From: an uncultured Blautia sp.
GTDB lineage: Bacteria; Bacillota; Clostridia; Lachnospirales; Lachnospiraceae
Direction of reading: 5' to 3'
Length of the DNA: 41,263 bases
Assembly: GCA_958367245.1 (NCBI GenBank)
Contig: CATXEA010000027.1
Coordinates: 1-41,263, forward strand
Part shown: positions 23,430-32,334 of the stretch, piece after piece
How positions within the stretch are numbered: position 1 is the stretch's first letter
Layout of the letters: each line of letters starts with the position of its first letter
Program-made: the position numbers and the translations under genes
Notes under the pieces: generated by a model
Database searches by the model: none
Told to the model about the DNA's origin: nothing
Seen by the model: the letters and a program-made list of their open reading frames with translations, nothing else

Positions 23430-24097
23430 GCCGTCACCTCTTCTACATGACCGTCGCAGATACGGATTATGCGCTCCGCCTCCGCAGCCACCTCATTGTC
23501 ATGAGTGATCAGCACAATGGTATTCCCTTTTTCATGAAGCCGGTGAAAAAGGCGCATGATATCCCGTCCAGTTGCTGAGTCAAGATTTCCTGTTGGCTCG
23601 TCTGCCAGAAAGAGCGACGGCTTTGTCACAAGGGCTCTGGCAATGGCGACACGCTGCTGCTGGCCGCCGGAAAGCTCGGAAGGACAGTGATGCATTCTGT
23701 GTGAAAGCTCTACCTGTTCCAACGCCTCCTTCACTCTCCTTTTGCGTTCAGAAGCCTTTATCCTCTGATACAACAGAGGCAGCTCCACATTCTCCTCTGC
23801 TGTCAGCCTGGGGAGAAGGTTGAAATTCTGAAAAATAAAACCAAGCTTTCTGTTGCGGATTCTTGCCAGTTCCCGTTCCGAATACTGTTCAATGGATATC
23901 CCGTCCAGAATATATTCTCCCTCGTCCGCCATGTCCAGACAGCCGATTATGTTCATCATTGTGGACTTTCCGCTTCCTGAAGGCCCCACAATGCTGACAA
24001 ATTCGCCTTCTTCAATTCTCATATTGGCATGACTGAGGGCATAGACTGCTTCGCTGCCCACTGTGTAAACCTTTGAAACGTCTTTCAATTCGATCAC
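23426..24097 (-). CDS. MacB/LolD-type ABC transporter ATP-binding protein
   Basis: A 223-residue ATPase. Walker A is GPSGSGKST (about 38-46), the signature LSGGQQQRVAIARAL (about 140-154), Walker B SLFLADEPTGNLDS, and the switch His in LITHDNEVAAEA. The protein begins at GTG (AGGTG site 6 bases upstream), giving MIELKDVSKVYTVG. It partners the permease with which it overlaps and lies 10 bases after the adaptor gene. The family energises conformational work by FtsX-like permeases and not classical channel transport. Confidence 0.93.
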   Translation of the reverse strand: MIELKDVSKVYTVGSEAVYALSHANMRIEEGEFVSIVGPSGSGKSTMMNIIGCLDMADEGEYILDGISIEQYSERELARIRNRKLGFIFQNFNLLPRLTAEENVELPLLYQRIKASERKRRVKEALEQVELSHRMHHCPSELSGGQQQRVAIARALVTKPSLFLADEPTGNLDSATGRDIMRLFHRLHEKGNTIVLITHDNEVAAEAERIIRICDGHVEEVTA

Positions 24098-24107
24098 AAA
24101 GCTTCAC

Positions 24108-26720
24108 CTACCTTTCCGGCGGGGTTCCCATTCCTCCGCCTGTACTGCTGTTTCTTCTGCTTCCGCCCGGACCTCCGGTTCCAAAGCTGCCTCCCGGCAT
24201 TTCACCGGAATCCTTCGGCGTCATAGTTCCCGCTACTCCTCCGGAAGCGCTGCTCTGCCCTCCTTTTTTCTGGTAATACACTGCGTCTCCCTCTGAAAGT
24301 CCTTCTGTAATTTCTACATTTTCCCCGTCGGACAGACCTGTCGAAACCTTCTGCTCACCTGTAAGAATTCCGTCTTCACCCTTCTGCGTATAGACGAAAA
24401 CCTCGTCTCCCCGCTCCTGAAGGGCATTGACAGGAATTGTAACAATGTTCTCTTTTTCTTCAATTACAATGGTTGCAGAAGCATTCATTCCCTGCTTCAT
24501 TTCCGCCTCTTTGGGGACGGCAATCTCCACAGTGTACTTGGCCACTCCGCCGCTTGCCGAAGCCGTATTCCCCACCTTTGTCACAGTTCCCTCAAAGGTT
24601 TTTCCATCGATAGCATCAAAGATGACCTCCGCTTTTTGTCCTGCTGTAACGGAATTGATGTCCAGCTCATCCACACTTACGGAAAGAAGCATCTTTTCAT
24701 CTCCTGAAATAGTAAAAGCCGTAGTATCCGTGCTGTACTGGGAGCTGTTCTCTGTAGTTTCCTCTGTAGTTTTTTCGCTGCCTGCCGAGGAAGCTGCATT
24801 TCCTCCTGAGTAACTTCCTGCTCCACCGCCTGACGAACCTGACTGCGCGCTTCCTCCCTGAGAAGCCCCTCCTCCGCTTGGGGTCTGGCCTGAGGTTTTT
24901 TCTCCGCTGCTGTTTGCGTCTTCCTGTTCTCCGTTATTTTCCTGACTGTCCGCTGCGCCCTGATTTTTTCCATTGTTTTCTTCTTCCGGATTCATTCCTC
25001 CGTCATTTCCTTCTCCGGTGTTTCCATCCGGATCTGCCTCCTCTTCTGGAGAGGGTTCTTCCCCGGACAGAGCCTGTGTTTCCGGAAAAGTAACGGTAAA
25101 ACTCACCGTGCCTGCATCCTCAGACACGGATACTCCGGACAAAACCCCCGATGTAGAAGAAATGCTGTCTGTTTCAAAGCAATATCCCTCTGACGCATAA
25201 AGCGTCACATTTGCCTGATAGGTAACTCCCGGCAAAAAGGAACTGTCCTGGGGATTCCAGACAATTGTTCCCGTATAGCTTCCATCCTGGGAATCACATC
25301 TGACCATCCCTGTTTCCCCTGTTCTGGGAGACAAAATTCCAAGGAGTCCCGAAGTACTGGCTGAAGAATCCTGCACGCTCAGGTGCAGAGGCTGAGCAAG
25401 GGGCGCCTGTTCCGTTTCGCCTGTATCTTCCGGAAGATTTTCTTCCGGAACTTCTTCCTCTTCCACTGCCGTTTCCTGCACAGGAGTCTGTGCACTTAAC
25501 CTGACTGTTTGCACTGCACCAAGGGTCTGAAGTCTTACAGAATTCCCTGACACACTGCCTCCTGTGTAGGACATCTTCACTGCCGATACCGGTGTGCTTT
25601 GAGAAGATTCCCCTTCTGAAGAGCTTTCTTCCTGGGACACATAGATTTCCGCTATTGTCCCGTCCATATCTGCCTGAATGGTTCCTTCCCGGGAAAGGGT
25701 CAGAAGCTCCTTCAATGTCTCTGTCAGAGCTTCTCTTTGTGCATAAAAGAGGGCATACTGTGTACTTTCCCTGTCATCTGCAAGAGTCAGAAGTGTATCT
25801 CCACTTTTCACCTCTTCGTTTTCAGATACATTTACAGCAGAGACTGTTCCCATTGTCCCAGTCACCTCCAGCGGCTGATGGATATAAATACCTCCGCTGC
25901 CAAGAAGCTTTCCTTCACTGTCTGAAACAGAAGCTTCCGCGTCTGCCTCAATTCCGTTATCCGTGATAAGAACTGTGCAGCGTCCCTGGGAGATATTTTC
26001 TACCGTTCCTTCTGTCTGTGTTCCGTCCGGAAGAGAAACTGTCACTGTGTCGTCTTCCTGAACTGCGCCGGACTCCACTTCCAGATTCAGCGCCATATAT
26101 CCGTCAAGAGAAAGCACCATCAGCGCGCTGTTTTTCAGCATACACTCCGAAATATCCCCCTCCTCCTGAATATAGATTTTTTTTACACGCCCATCTACCC
26201 CGGCTACAATCGTTTCCTCTTCCCCCTCTTCCTGGTTCAGGGCAATCTGTTCATCCAAAGCATCTATTTCCTCCTGCACCTCTGCCATAGCATCCAATAC
26301 AGAGGTTTCATCCACAACAGCCAGCACATCTCCGCTGGAAACATGATCGCCGCTTTCAACCTTAACCTCTGAAACTGTAATCCCGGAGGGGATTTTTAAA
26401 GCTACCGGCGTATCTGTCTCCAAATTTCCTGTTCCAACAATTGTATTGGAAATGGAGCCCATCTGTGCAGTGGCTTCCGTAGCTGCCGTGGTTATCCGTT
26501 TTTTTTCGGATTCCCCTGTGTTTCTGTACAACAAAAGGCTTCCCCCTGCTGCTGTCACTGCAACTGCAGTGGCTGCTGCGATTGCTGCCTTTCTTTTTTT
26601 TGAGTGTTTCCTTTTTTTATAGTTCTCTTTTGGAACCTTTATCTCTGAAATTTTCTGTTCTGAAAAGTCTGTTCCTTCCGGAATCCGTACCATGTCCTCA
26701 GTGTTCCTTCTGCCTCTCAT
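24108..26720 (-). CDS. HlyD/MacA-like adaptor with inserted beta domain and low-complexity linker
   Basis: An 870-residue adaptor, about twice the usual length for Firmicute MacA-like proteins. A basic cytoplasmic start is followed by a membrane helix (about 45-65). Lipoyl-like halves appear at about 105-140 (ITVSEVKVESGDHVSSGDVLAVVDE) and again at about 285-320 (VSAVNVSENEEVKSGDTLLTL). Residues about 460-547 resemble an Ig-like repeat (YTGTIVWNPQDSSFLPGVTYQANVTLYASEGYCFETD). About 547-660 is a Glu/Gly/Ser/Asn-rich linker. About 670-830 is the beta-barrel and membrane-proximal part (SVDELDINSVTAGQKAEVIFDAI, GMNASATIVIEEKENIVTIPVNAL). The tail is Gly/Ser rich. It has GGGAGG before the ATG and is in an operon with the ATPase and permease. 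Confidence 0.82.
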   Translation of the reverse strand: MRGRRNTEDMVRIPEGTDFSEQKISEIKVPKENYKKRKHSKKRKAAIAAATAVAVTAAGGSLLLYRNTGESEKKRITTAATEATAQMGSISNTIVGTGNLETDTPVALKIPSGITVSEVKVESGDHVSSGDVLAVVDETSVLDAMAEVQEEIDALDEQIALNQEEGEEETIVAGVDGRVKKIYIQEEGDISECMLKNSALMVLSLDGYMALNLEVESGAVQEDDTVTVSLPDGTQTEGTVENISQGRCTVLITDNGIEADAEASVSDSEGKLLGSGGIYIHQPLEVTGTMGTVSAVNVSENEEVKSGDTLLTLADDRESTQYALFYAQREALTETLKELLTLSREGTIQADMDGTIAEIYVSQEESSSEGESSQSTPVSAVKMSYTGGSVSGNSVRLQTLGAVQTVRLSAQTPVQETAVEEEEVPEENLPEDTGETEQAPLAQPLHLSVQDSSASTSGLLGILSPRTGETGMVRCDSQDGSYTGTIVWNPQDSSFLPGVTYQANVTLYASEGYCFETDSISSTSGVLSGVSVSEDAGTVSFTVTFPETQALSGEEPSPEEEADPDGNTGEGNDGGMNPEEENNGKNQGAADSQENNGEQEDANSSGEKTSGQTPSGGGASQGGSAQSGSSGGGAGSYSGGNAASSAGSEKTTEETTENSSQYSTDTTAFTISGDEKMLLSVSVDELDINSVTAGQKAEVIFDAIDGKTFEGTVTKVGNTASASGGVAKYTVEIAVPKEAEMKQGMNASATIVIEEKENIVTIPVNALQERGDEVFVYTQKGEDGILTGEQKVSTGLSDGENVEITEGLSEGDAVYYQKKGGQSSASGGVAGTMTPKDSGEMPGGSFGTGGPGGSRRNSSTGGGMGTPPER

Positions 26721-26745
26721 TGTTATCCTCCCTGCCGGCTTTTTC

Positions 26746-28680
26746 TTACAACTCTGTCGGCTTTTCTACTTCTGCACTGCTCCACTGTGTTGTCTGAGAA
26801 GCACCGGAAAGATCTGTCGTATCTTCATAATAATCTACCGTAATGGTATATTCTCCATCGCCCTCTTCATAGACAGTTCCATCTGTTCCCTTAATGGTTA
26901 CAGTTTTTCCCTCTGTATCTGTGATTGTTCCTGCACAGTAAAGCTCTCCTGCCGTACTGTCCCCGGTCACTGTCCACTGGGAATCCTCGCTGATAAAGAT
27001 TTTTGCTGTTCCCTCTCCTCCTGTTCCGGCACAGGTTTCATCCATTACGATCGCACCTTCCAGAGTACTTCCCTGTGTCAGATAAAAATCCAGTCTGCTG
27101 ATGCTGTCCCAGAGGATGTCTCCCATCATATCTTGAGAAACTGCGGTAAACAGGCAGTCCGCTCCGTTGGCTCCGCTTGTTCCCCATCCTCTTTCATTGT
27201 CATTTCCCGTACACTTCAAAAAGTAATCGCATTCCTCCGGATAGGTAATGTCTACGTCAGAAAGAGTAATGGTGCTTTCCGTGTTTGTTGTATAAAACAT
27301 TCCTCCGTTTTTGCCTGTGAGAGTGCCGCCGTTCATCTCAAAGGTGCTGTTTCCAACCTCTGAATCCCCGGACATACTCTGATAAAGAATCACATTCCAG
27401 GTACAGTCGTTTCGGGAGTCATCACTCATATTCCCTGACAGTTCGGAATCGTAAAGGTGAAGTGAATTCAGCCCTTCGATGCAGACCGCTTCCGATCCAT
27501 CGGCAGTAAGCTCTGCGTTATTGACAAAAATATCAGCTGTGCAGTAGACAGCCGGAGATCCTGTTCCTTTGGAGGTATAGTTTCCTCCGTTGATCACCAT
27601 GGTTCCGCCTCCCCTGTCACTACGGATCGCTGCGGAAGATTCTCCCTTTGTCTCAACATTCAGATTCCACGCATACAGAGTTCCGCCTCCTGCGGCATGG
27701 ATTCCTCCGGAAGTATCCTGCTCTGTAGTAATGTCTGTATCTGCTGCGTAAACCACTCCTTCGCCATAGGCAAAAAGCCCGGTACCTCCTGCGGCGTCTG
27801 TTGTGATCGTGCTGTTACTGACATAAGCTTCTCCTTCGCTTGCAAGAAGAGCTGCTCCCACTCCGTAAAAGCTGGATGTATCTCCCCCTGTGCTCTCTTC
27901 TGAGCTCCTTTCAATCTGCGCATCTTTCATTACCACCTTTGCGTCCTCAAGAACATGGACTGCATTTTCGTCCGTTCCAGAAGAGAGATAGCTTTCACCT
28001 TCTGTCTGCGTATCCTCTGTATATTCCGTCACAGCCGCAGATTCCTCCGGCTCCTGGGACTGTCCATCGCCGGGCTTGCCCATTCCCATGGTAATCAGGG
28101 TGATTTCCGCCGCTGTTCCGTCTTCAGCCAGAGTAATTTTTACGGTGTCCCCTTCTGAAATATCTTCCCAGGTAATTGTCTCTTCCGGATCTGCCTCTTC
28201 TGTGTCCTTAACTTCTTTATCCGGCGCTTCCTCCGGCTTCTGTGGAGCATCTCCTCCAGGTTCTCCCATACTCTTTTTTGAAAAAACAGTCTCTTCTGTA
28301 AAGCTGATCGTCTGTTCCTCCCCTGTCAGTTCAAGCATGGACGGCTGTTCCGGTTCTTCAGGCGGCTGCTCCAGGGGTTCCTCCGGTTTCTCCTGGGATT
28401 CTTCCGGCTTTTCCTCTCCGTTTTCTCCAGGCTCCCTCTTTGCCATAGTGCCTGTTTTTACGGTAACGGACTCTTCAGAGACAGAAACAACCTCTCCGTA
28501 AATCTTTTCCTGCGCCTCTTCCTCCACCGCGTCCGTTCCTTCTGTTTTCTCAATTTCTGTTTCTTTATTTTCTGCTTCCTGATTTTCTGCTGACTCTGCT
28601 TTTATATCTATACTGTACGTATTCATCGATGCTCCGCATAACGCCATTCCCAACAACACTGCTACATATTTTTTCTTCAT
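26746..28680 (-). CDS. Secreted beta-helix-like protein with DUF5666-like N-terminal region
   Basis: A 644-residue exported protein. A signal peptide (MKKKYVAVLLGMALCGASM) precedes an acidic Pro/Glu-rich region. Residues about 60-200 contain alternating motifs (GEVVSVSEESVTVKTG, LTGEEQTISFTEETVF, ISEGDTVKITLAEDGTAAEIT) that look like a DUF5666-type beta barrel. From about 235 on, short repeats such as YVSNSTITTDAAGGTGLFAYGEG and MVINGGNYTSKGTGSPAVYC indicate a right-handed parallel beta-helix. No LPXTG or S-layer motif is visible. It is the first gene of the MacB operon, 25 bases before the adaptor. Substrate of the transporter, surface partner or polysaccharide-binding protein are all possible. 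Confidence 0.65.
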   Translation of the reverse strand: MKKKYVAVLLGMALCGASMNTYSIDIKAESAENQEAENKETEIEKTEGTDAVEEEAQEKIYGEVVSVSEESVTVKTGTMAKREPGENGEEKPEESQEKPEEPLEQPPEEPEQPSMLELTGEEQTISFTEETVFSKKSMGEPGGDAPQKPEEAPDKEVKDTEEADPEETITWEDISEGDTVKITLAEDGTAAEITLITMGMGKPGDGQSQEPEESAAVTEYTEDTQTEGESYLSSGTDENAVHVLEDAKVVMKDAQIERSSEESTGGDTSSFYGVGAALLASEGEAYVSNSTITTDAAGGTGLFAYGEGVVYAADTDITTEQDTSGGIHAAGGGTLYAWNLNVETKGESSAAIRSDRGGGTMVINGGNYTSKGTGSPAVYCTADIFVNNAELTADGSEAVCIEGLNSLHLYDSELSGNMSDDSRNDCTWNVILYQSMSGDSEVGNSTFEMNGGTLTGKNGGMFYTTNTESTITLSDVDITYPEECDYFLKCTGNDNERGWGTSGANGADCLFTAVSQDMMGDILWDSISRLDFYLTQGSTLEGAIVMDETCAGTGGEGTAKIFISEDSQWTVTGDSTAGELYCAGTITDTEGKTVTIKGTDGTVYEEGDGEYTITVDYYEDTTDLSGASQTTQWSSAEVEKPTEL

Positions 28681-28712
28681 AATGATATATCTCCTTTCAA
28701 TGCTTTACGCCT

Positions 28713-28747
28713 GTTAACTATAAGAAATTAACCTTAAGTCAACTTAA
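28713..28747 (-). promoter_or_regulatory. Palindromes upstream of the beta-helix/MacB operon
   Basis: TTAAGT-CA-ACTTAA type palindrome (28734-28747) and a GTTAA/TTAAC pair (28713-28732) lie about 35-65 bases before the operon start. A minus-strand TTGACT (within the palindrome) and TATAGT are only 14 bases apart, too close for an unaided promoter. This arrangement hints at an activator-dependent promoter, but the regulator is not identifiable. Confidence 0.4.
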
Positions 28748-28806
28748 AAAAGCCTATGAAGATTTTGTGATTTTCTCCCTTAGCTCAGATAGTAGAAACA
28801 GAAACG

Positions 28807-28850
28807 TAAAAAGCCATAACTGTCTGAACAGACAGCTATGACTTTTTACA
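28807..28850 (-). terminator. Terminator of the phosphorelay operon
   Basis: On the minus transcript a 17-bp stem with G-U wobbles (AAAAAGTCATAGCTGTC with GACAGTTATGGCTTTTT) ends in a U-run, just after the hybrid kinase stop at 28854. Confidence 0.85.
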
Positions 28851-28853
28851 GAA

Positions 28854-31800
28854 TCATTTACTTTTTTCGTTCTTTTTTTTAAGCATTGTGGAAATAGTCT
28901 TATAAAGCAGCTTCATATCTACGGGCTTCGCAATATGCCCATTCATCCCCGCCTCCAGAGATGCCTGCACATCCTCCGCAAATGCATTCGCTGTCATTGC
29001 AAGAATAATCACGGACTTCGCGTCCGGGCGGTCAAGCTTACGAATTTCTCTGGTTGCCTCGTATCCATTCATCACAGGCATCTGTATATCCATAAAAATC
29101 GCATCATAGGTTTCCGGTTCCGCGCGCTTAAATTCATTTACTGCCTGTAAACCATCTGTCATTACCGTGAAGGTTGCTCCCCTCATCTGAAGGAGTTCTC
29201 CCAGAATTTCCGAATTTATTTCATTGTCCTCCACAAGAAGGAAATGACAGCCTGATAAACTTTCTTCTTCCACAGATTCCGCTGCTTCACCTGAAGCCTT
29301 ATCCTCTTCCTGTTCCACTATTTCAAATTCCAGTTCCACCTGAAATTCCGTACCTTTCATTCTTTCGCTGTTTACCCTGATTTCGCCCCCCATCAGATCA
29401 ACAAGGCCTTTGGTAATACTTAAGCCCAATCCGCTTCCTTCTACTTTAGACACCTTTTCACTTCGGATAAACGGTTCAAACAGCCGTTTCATAAACTCTT
29501 CACTCATTCCAATTCCGCTGTCACGGACTGTAAAGCAATATCTGACATGGTTCTTCTTTTCTGATGCAATCTCTTCTGTGCGGAACAAAACGTCTCCGCC
29601 TTCCATAGTAAATTTAAACGCATTGCTCAGCAAATTAATCAGTATCTGCTTAATTCTTAACGCATCCCCCAGAAAATGGGAATGTTCAAATGTTCCTGTC
29701 TCAATCCGGAATCGCAGCCCTACATTCTCAGCCTGCGCTGTCATAATCGAAGAAATATGATTCACAAGCTCTTCAATCTGTATCGTCTGGCAGTTTAAAT
29801 GAATCTTTGACTGCTCAATCTGACTCATATCAAGAATATCGTTAATCAAACTAAGCAAATGCTGAGAAGAAACAGCAATTTTGTGAAGATAATCCTCAAC
29901 CTTATCCCTGTTATCCATATTTGCAAGAGCAAGCGTCGTCATCCCCACAATTGCATTCATCGGAGTCCGAATATCATGGCTCATGGAAGAGAGAAAATCA
30001 CTCTTCACACGATTTGCTTTTTTTGCTTCTGTCAGCGCTCTTTCTACCTCTTCCTTTGCCTTTCTTTCCGCAGTCACAACATCCGTCACATCTGTCCGGA
30101 TATAACACACTCTTCCAAGACGCAGATCAATCGCTGAAACAGTCATATTTTTGGTTCGCATTTCTCCATCCGCATTATAAATTGTATAGATAAAAGAATA
30201 GCTTTTTTCTCTTTTCAAACGCTCCAGCATAGTTTTCGGCTCCAGCATCTCTGCCACATGCCTTTTTTCCCGCTCACTGTCAATCACAGTTTCTTCAATC
30301 ACTCTCCGGATTCGTCTGGAATTTATCCCTTTCTCTTCACTGATGTTTTCATCTCCGCCGCTTACAATTTCATAGGTATCAGAAAACAGATTGACATTTG
30401 CTACCAGATCGTAATTTGTGGTAGAAAGCTGCATAAATATCTTTTCACGGATTGTTTTCTCCGTAATATCTGTAACAGTAAGGATTCCCGTCACATCTCC
30501 GGTATCCGGCGTCTCTACCAGTATCACTTTAAACTGAACATATCTTCCGGCTTTTTGCCCGGGCAAATTGATAAAGCATGGCATAACCACTTCTTTTATC
30601 CCTGAATCGTATGCCTTTTGCGACGGTTCGTTAAGATATTTCGAATAAAACTCCTTACGCTCCTTTTCATCCGCAATCAAGGTGCCGATTCCTGTAAAAA
30701 AATCTTCGCGTACATCTCCAAAGGTTTCCAGAAGTCCGGAGTCTGTATGGTCTACAATCTCGTAAATTTTATTCCGGGTAATGTTACAGTGCCCAAGAAT
30801 CAATGCATCCGGCCCTGCCATCATATAATGCTGGTGAATCTGCTCCCTATACTGCTGACGGAGCTGCTCCTGCATTTTTTTCTCCGCAGTAATATCGTGA
30901 TAATCTGCATAAACTCTCGCATCTCCATCTTCGCATTTGATTACGGAAAATTTAGTGTTCACCCACATATAATCGCCATTTCCCTTTTTCAGACGATACT
31001 GCAGCTCATATTTTTCTTTTTTTTCCCTGATACACCGATCCAGATTCTCTCTTACATATTCCCTGTCATCAGGATGCACCCCGGACAATGCATTCTCTTC
31101 ATACATTTTCCATGCGTCTTCCTTTGACATGCCCATCATTTCCGAGAAACCATCCGACAGGTATTCCGGCTTCAGTTCGCCTCCCACCTTATGATGCACT
31201 ACCGCCATACCGCCGGGAAGATATTTCACAACCGTCTGGAAATACTGCTCCAGACGTTCCTTCTGTCTGTTGCTTATAACTTCCTCTGTTACGTCGCGCA
31301 CATACTTTACATAGGCAGGAACACCGTTCCAGTCCGTTTCCCGAAATCTTGTCGTGTAAAACCTGCCATTATTTTCAATCGTCACTTCATTCTTTTCACC
31401 TGAAGATTCCCTACAGTCCAATGTACAGAATTCACAGGGTTCTGATTTCCCGTGAAGAATCTGATAACATGTTTCTCCTTCCCTGTCTTCCTCTATACAG
31501 TAAGGTTTTTTTAATTCGTTGGCATATAACAGGTGATAATTTTCCTTTTCTATGACATATATATCATCGGCGTTTTCTTCTGCAATATTCTGGAACAACT
31601 GTATCTCCGGCGACATTCCGGAAAATAATACATAATAGTCCTCCCCGCTTGCCCAACTGTCCAGTTGACACCATTTCGTATGATTTCCTTTGGTTTTTAT
31701 ACGAAAATATGCATTAAGTCCGGCTCTCTTTTTCATTGCATTTCTCAGCGCCAGTTCCACCTGTGCCCTGTCACACTGACAAACCAGTTCCAGCGCATTT

Positions 31801-31955
31801 CCATCGCTCTTCCTGCCGGATTTTTTATCCTGACAGTCAGTCATATACAGGATACTTTCTGAACAATACTGAAAGACAAACTGATTTGAAGCCTCTTCAT
31901 ATTTTGCAATCCCGCCATGAAGCGCGTCAATTATCTTTTTTAAATTTCTTGACAT
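28854..31955 (-). CDS. PAS-containing hybrid sensor histidine kinase
   Basis: A 1033-residue cytoplasmic hybrid kinase. The N-terminal 600 residues hold several PAS-like modules (for example YHLLYANELKKPYCIEEDREGETCYQILHGK with CEFCTLDC, and a PAC-bearing module around VKYLPGGMAVVHHKVGG to VYADYHDITAEKK). HisKA has SSMSHDIRTPMNAI with the phospho-acceptor His660. HATPase shows NLLSNAFKFT, DSGIGMS and GSGLGLSI. A C-terminal receiver has its phospho-acceptor in DAIFMDIQMP (Asp956). No transmembrane helix is apparent, so the signal is probably intracellular. It is the last gene of RR-HPt-kinase, and phosphate flow would be His660, Asp956, HPt His60, RR Asp59. The CxxC-like cysteines near residues 165-180 might sense redox or a metal, which is inference. 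Confidence 0.92.
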   Translation of the reverse strand: MSRNLKKIIDALHGGIAKYEEASNQFVFQYCSESILYMTDCQDKKSGRKSDGNALELVCQCDRAQVELALRNAMKKRAGLNAYFRIKTKGNHTKWCQLDSWASGEDYYVLFSGMSPEIQLFQNIAEENADDIYVIEKENYHLLYANELKKPYCIEEDREGETCYQILHGKSEPCEFCTLDCRESSGEKNEVTIENNGRFYTTRFRETDWNGVPAYVKYVRDVTEEVISNRQKERLEQYFQTVVKYLPGGMAVVHHKVGGELKPEYLSDGFSEMMGMSKEDAWKMYEENALSGVHPDDREYVRENLDRCIREKKEKYELQYRLKKGNGDYMWVNTKFSVIKCEDGDARVYADYHDITAEKKMQEQLRQQYREQIHQHYMMAGPDALILGHCNITRNKIYEIVDHTDSGLLETFGDVREDFFTGIGTLIADEKERKEFYSKYLNEPSQKAYDSGIKEVVMPCFINLPGQKAGRYVQFKVILVETPDTGDVTGILTVTDITEKTIREKIFMQLSTTNYDLVANVNLFSDTYEIVSGGDENISEEKGINSRRIRRVIEETVIDSEREKRHVAEMLEPKTMLERLKREKSYSFIYTIYNADGEMRTKNMTVSAIDLRLGRVCYIRTDVTDVVTAERKAKEEVERALTEAKKANRVKSDFLSSMSHDIRTPMNAIVGMTTLALANMDNRDKVEDYLHKIAVSSQHLLSLINDILDMSQIEQSKIHLNCQTIQIEELVNHISSIMTAQAENVGLRFRIETGTFEHSHFLGDALRIKQILINLLSNAFKFTMEGGDVLFRTEEIASEKKNHVRYCFTVRDSGIGMSEEFMKRLFEPFIRSEKVSKVEGSGLGLSITKGLVDLMGGEIRVNSERMKGTEFQVELEFEIVEQEEDKASGEAAESVEEESLSGCHFLLVEDNEINSEILGELLQMRGATFTVMTDGLQAVNEFKRAEPETYDAIFMDIQMPVMNGYEATREIRKLDRPDAKSVIILAMTANAFAEDVQASLEAGMNGHIAKPVDMKLLYKTISTMLKKKNEKSK

Positions 31956-31970
31956 TTCATTTCCTTTCTG

Positions 31971-32330
31971 TCAGATATGGTTCTCTTCGTATCTGGAAAT
32001 TGCATAGCAATGTTTTTTATAACATTTATCCAGCTCCGGCAGTAACTGTGCAGCCCTGCCGAGATTTCCCTCTCTTAAAAATTCTGTAATTTCACTTGAA
32101 ATCTGATAGAGACTGTCAAAACTCAAATTCATACAGACTCCCTTAAGAGTGTGGACTGCGCGGAACGCCTCCTGCGTATTCCCCTGTTCCAGCCCATGCA
32201 GAAAAGTCTGGTAACTGGTATCTTTCAAAAAAAGCAACACAAACTTTCGGATTCGTTCTTCTGTGCGCAGACGTTCCATAATCTCCTGATAATTTCCGCC
32301 TGTTTCCTGATATAATTTTTCCAACGTCAT
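31971..32330 (-). CDS. HPt-domain phosphotransfer protein
   Basis: A 119-residue histidine phosphotransfer protein. The four-helix HPt core contains AFRAVHTLKGVCMNLSFDSLY with the phospho-accepting His60. I start it at ATG 32330, where GGGAGGC lies 8 bases upstream inside the response-regulator end; a longer in-frame reading from 32372 would overlap that gene and lacks a site. It lies 4 bases after the HD-GYP gene and 15 before the hybrid kinase, so it is the natural shuttle between them. Confidence 0.88.
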   Translation of the reverse strand: MTLEKLYQETGGNYQEIMERLRTEERIRKFVLLFLKDTSYQTFLHGLEQGNTQEAFRAVHTLKGVCMNLSFDSLYQISSEITEFLREGNLGRAAQLLPELDKCYKKHCYAISRYEENHI

Positions 32331-32334
32331 AATT

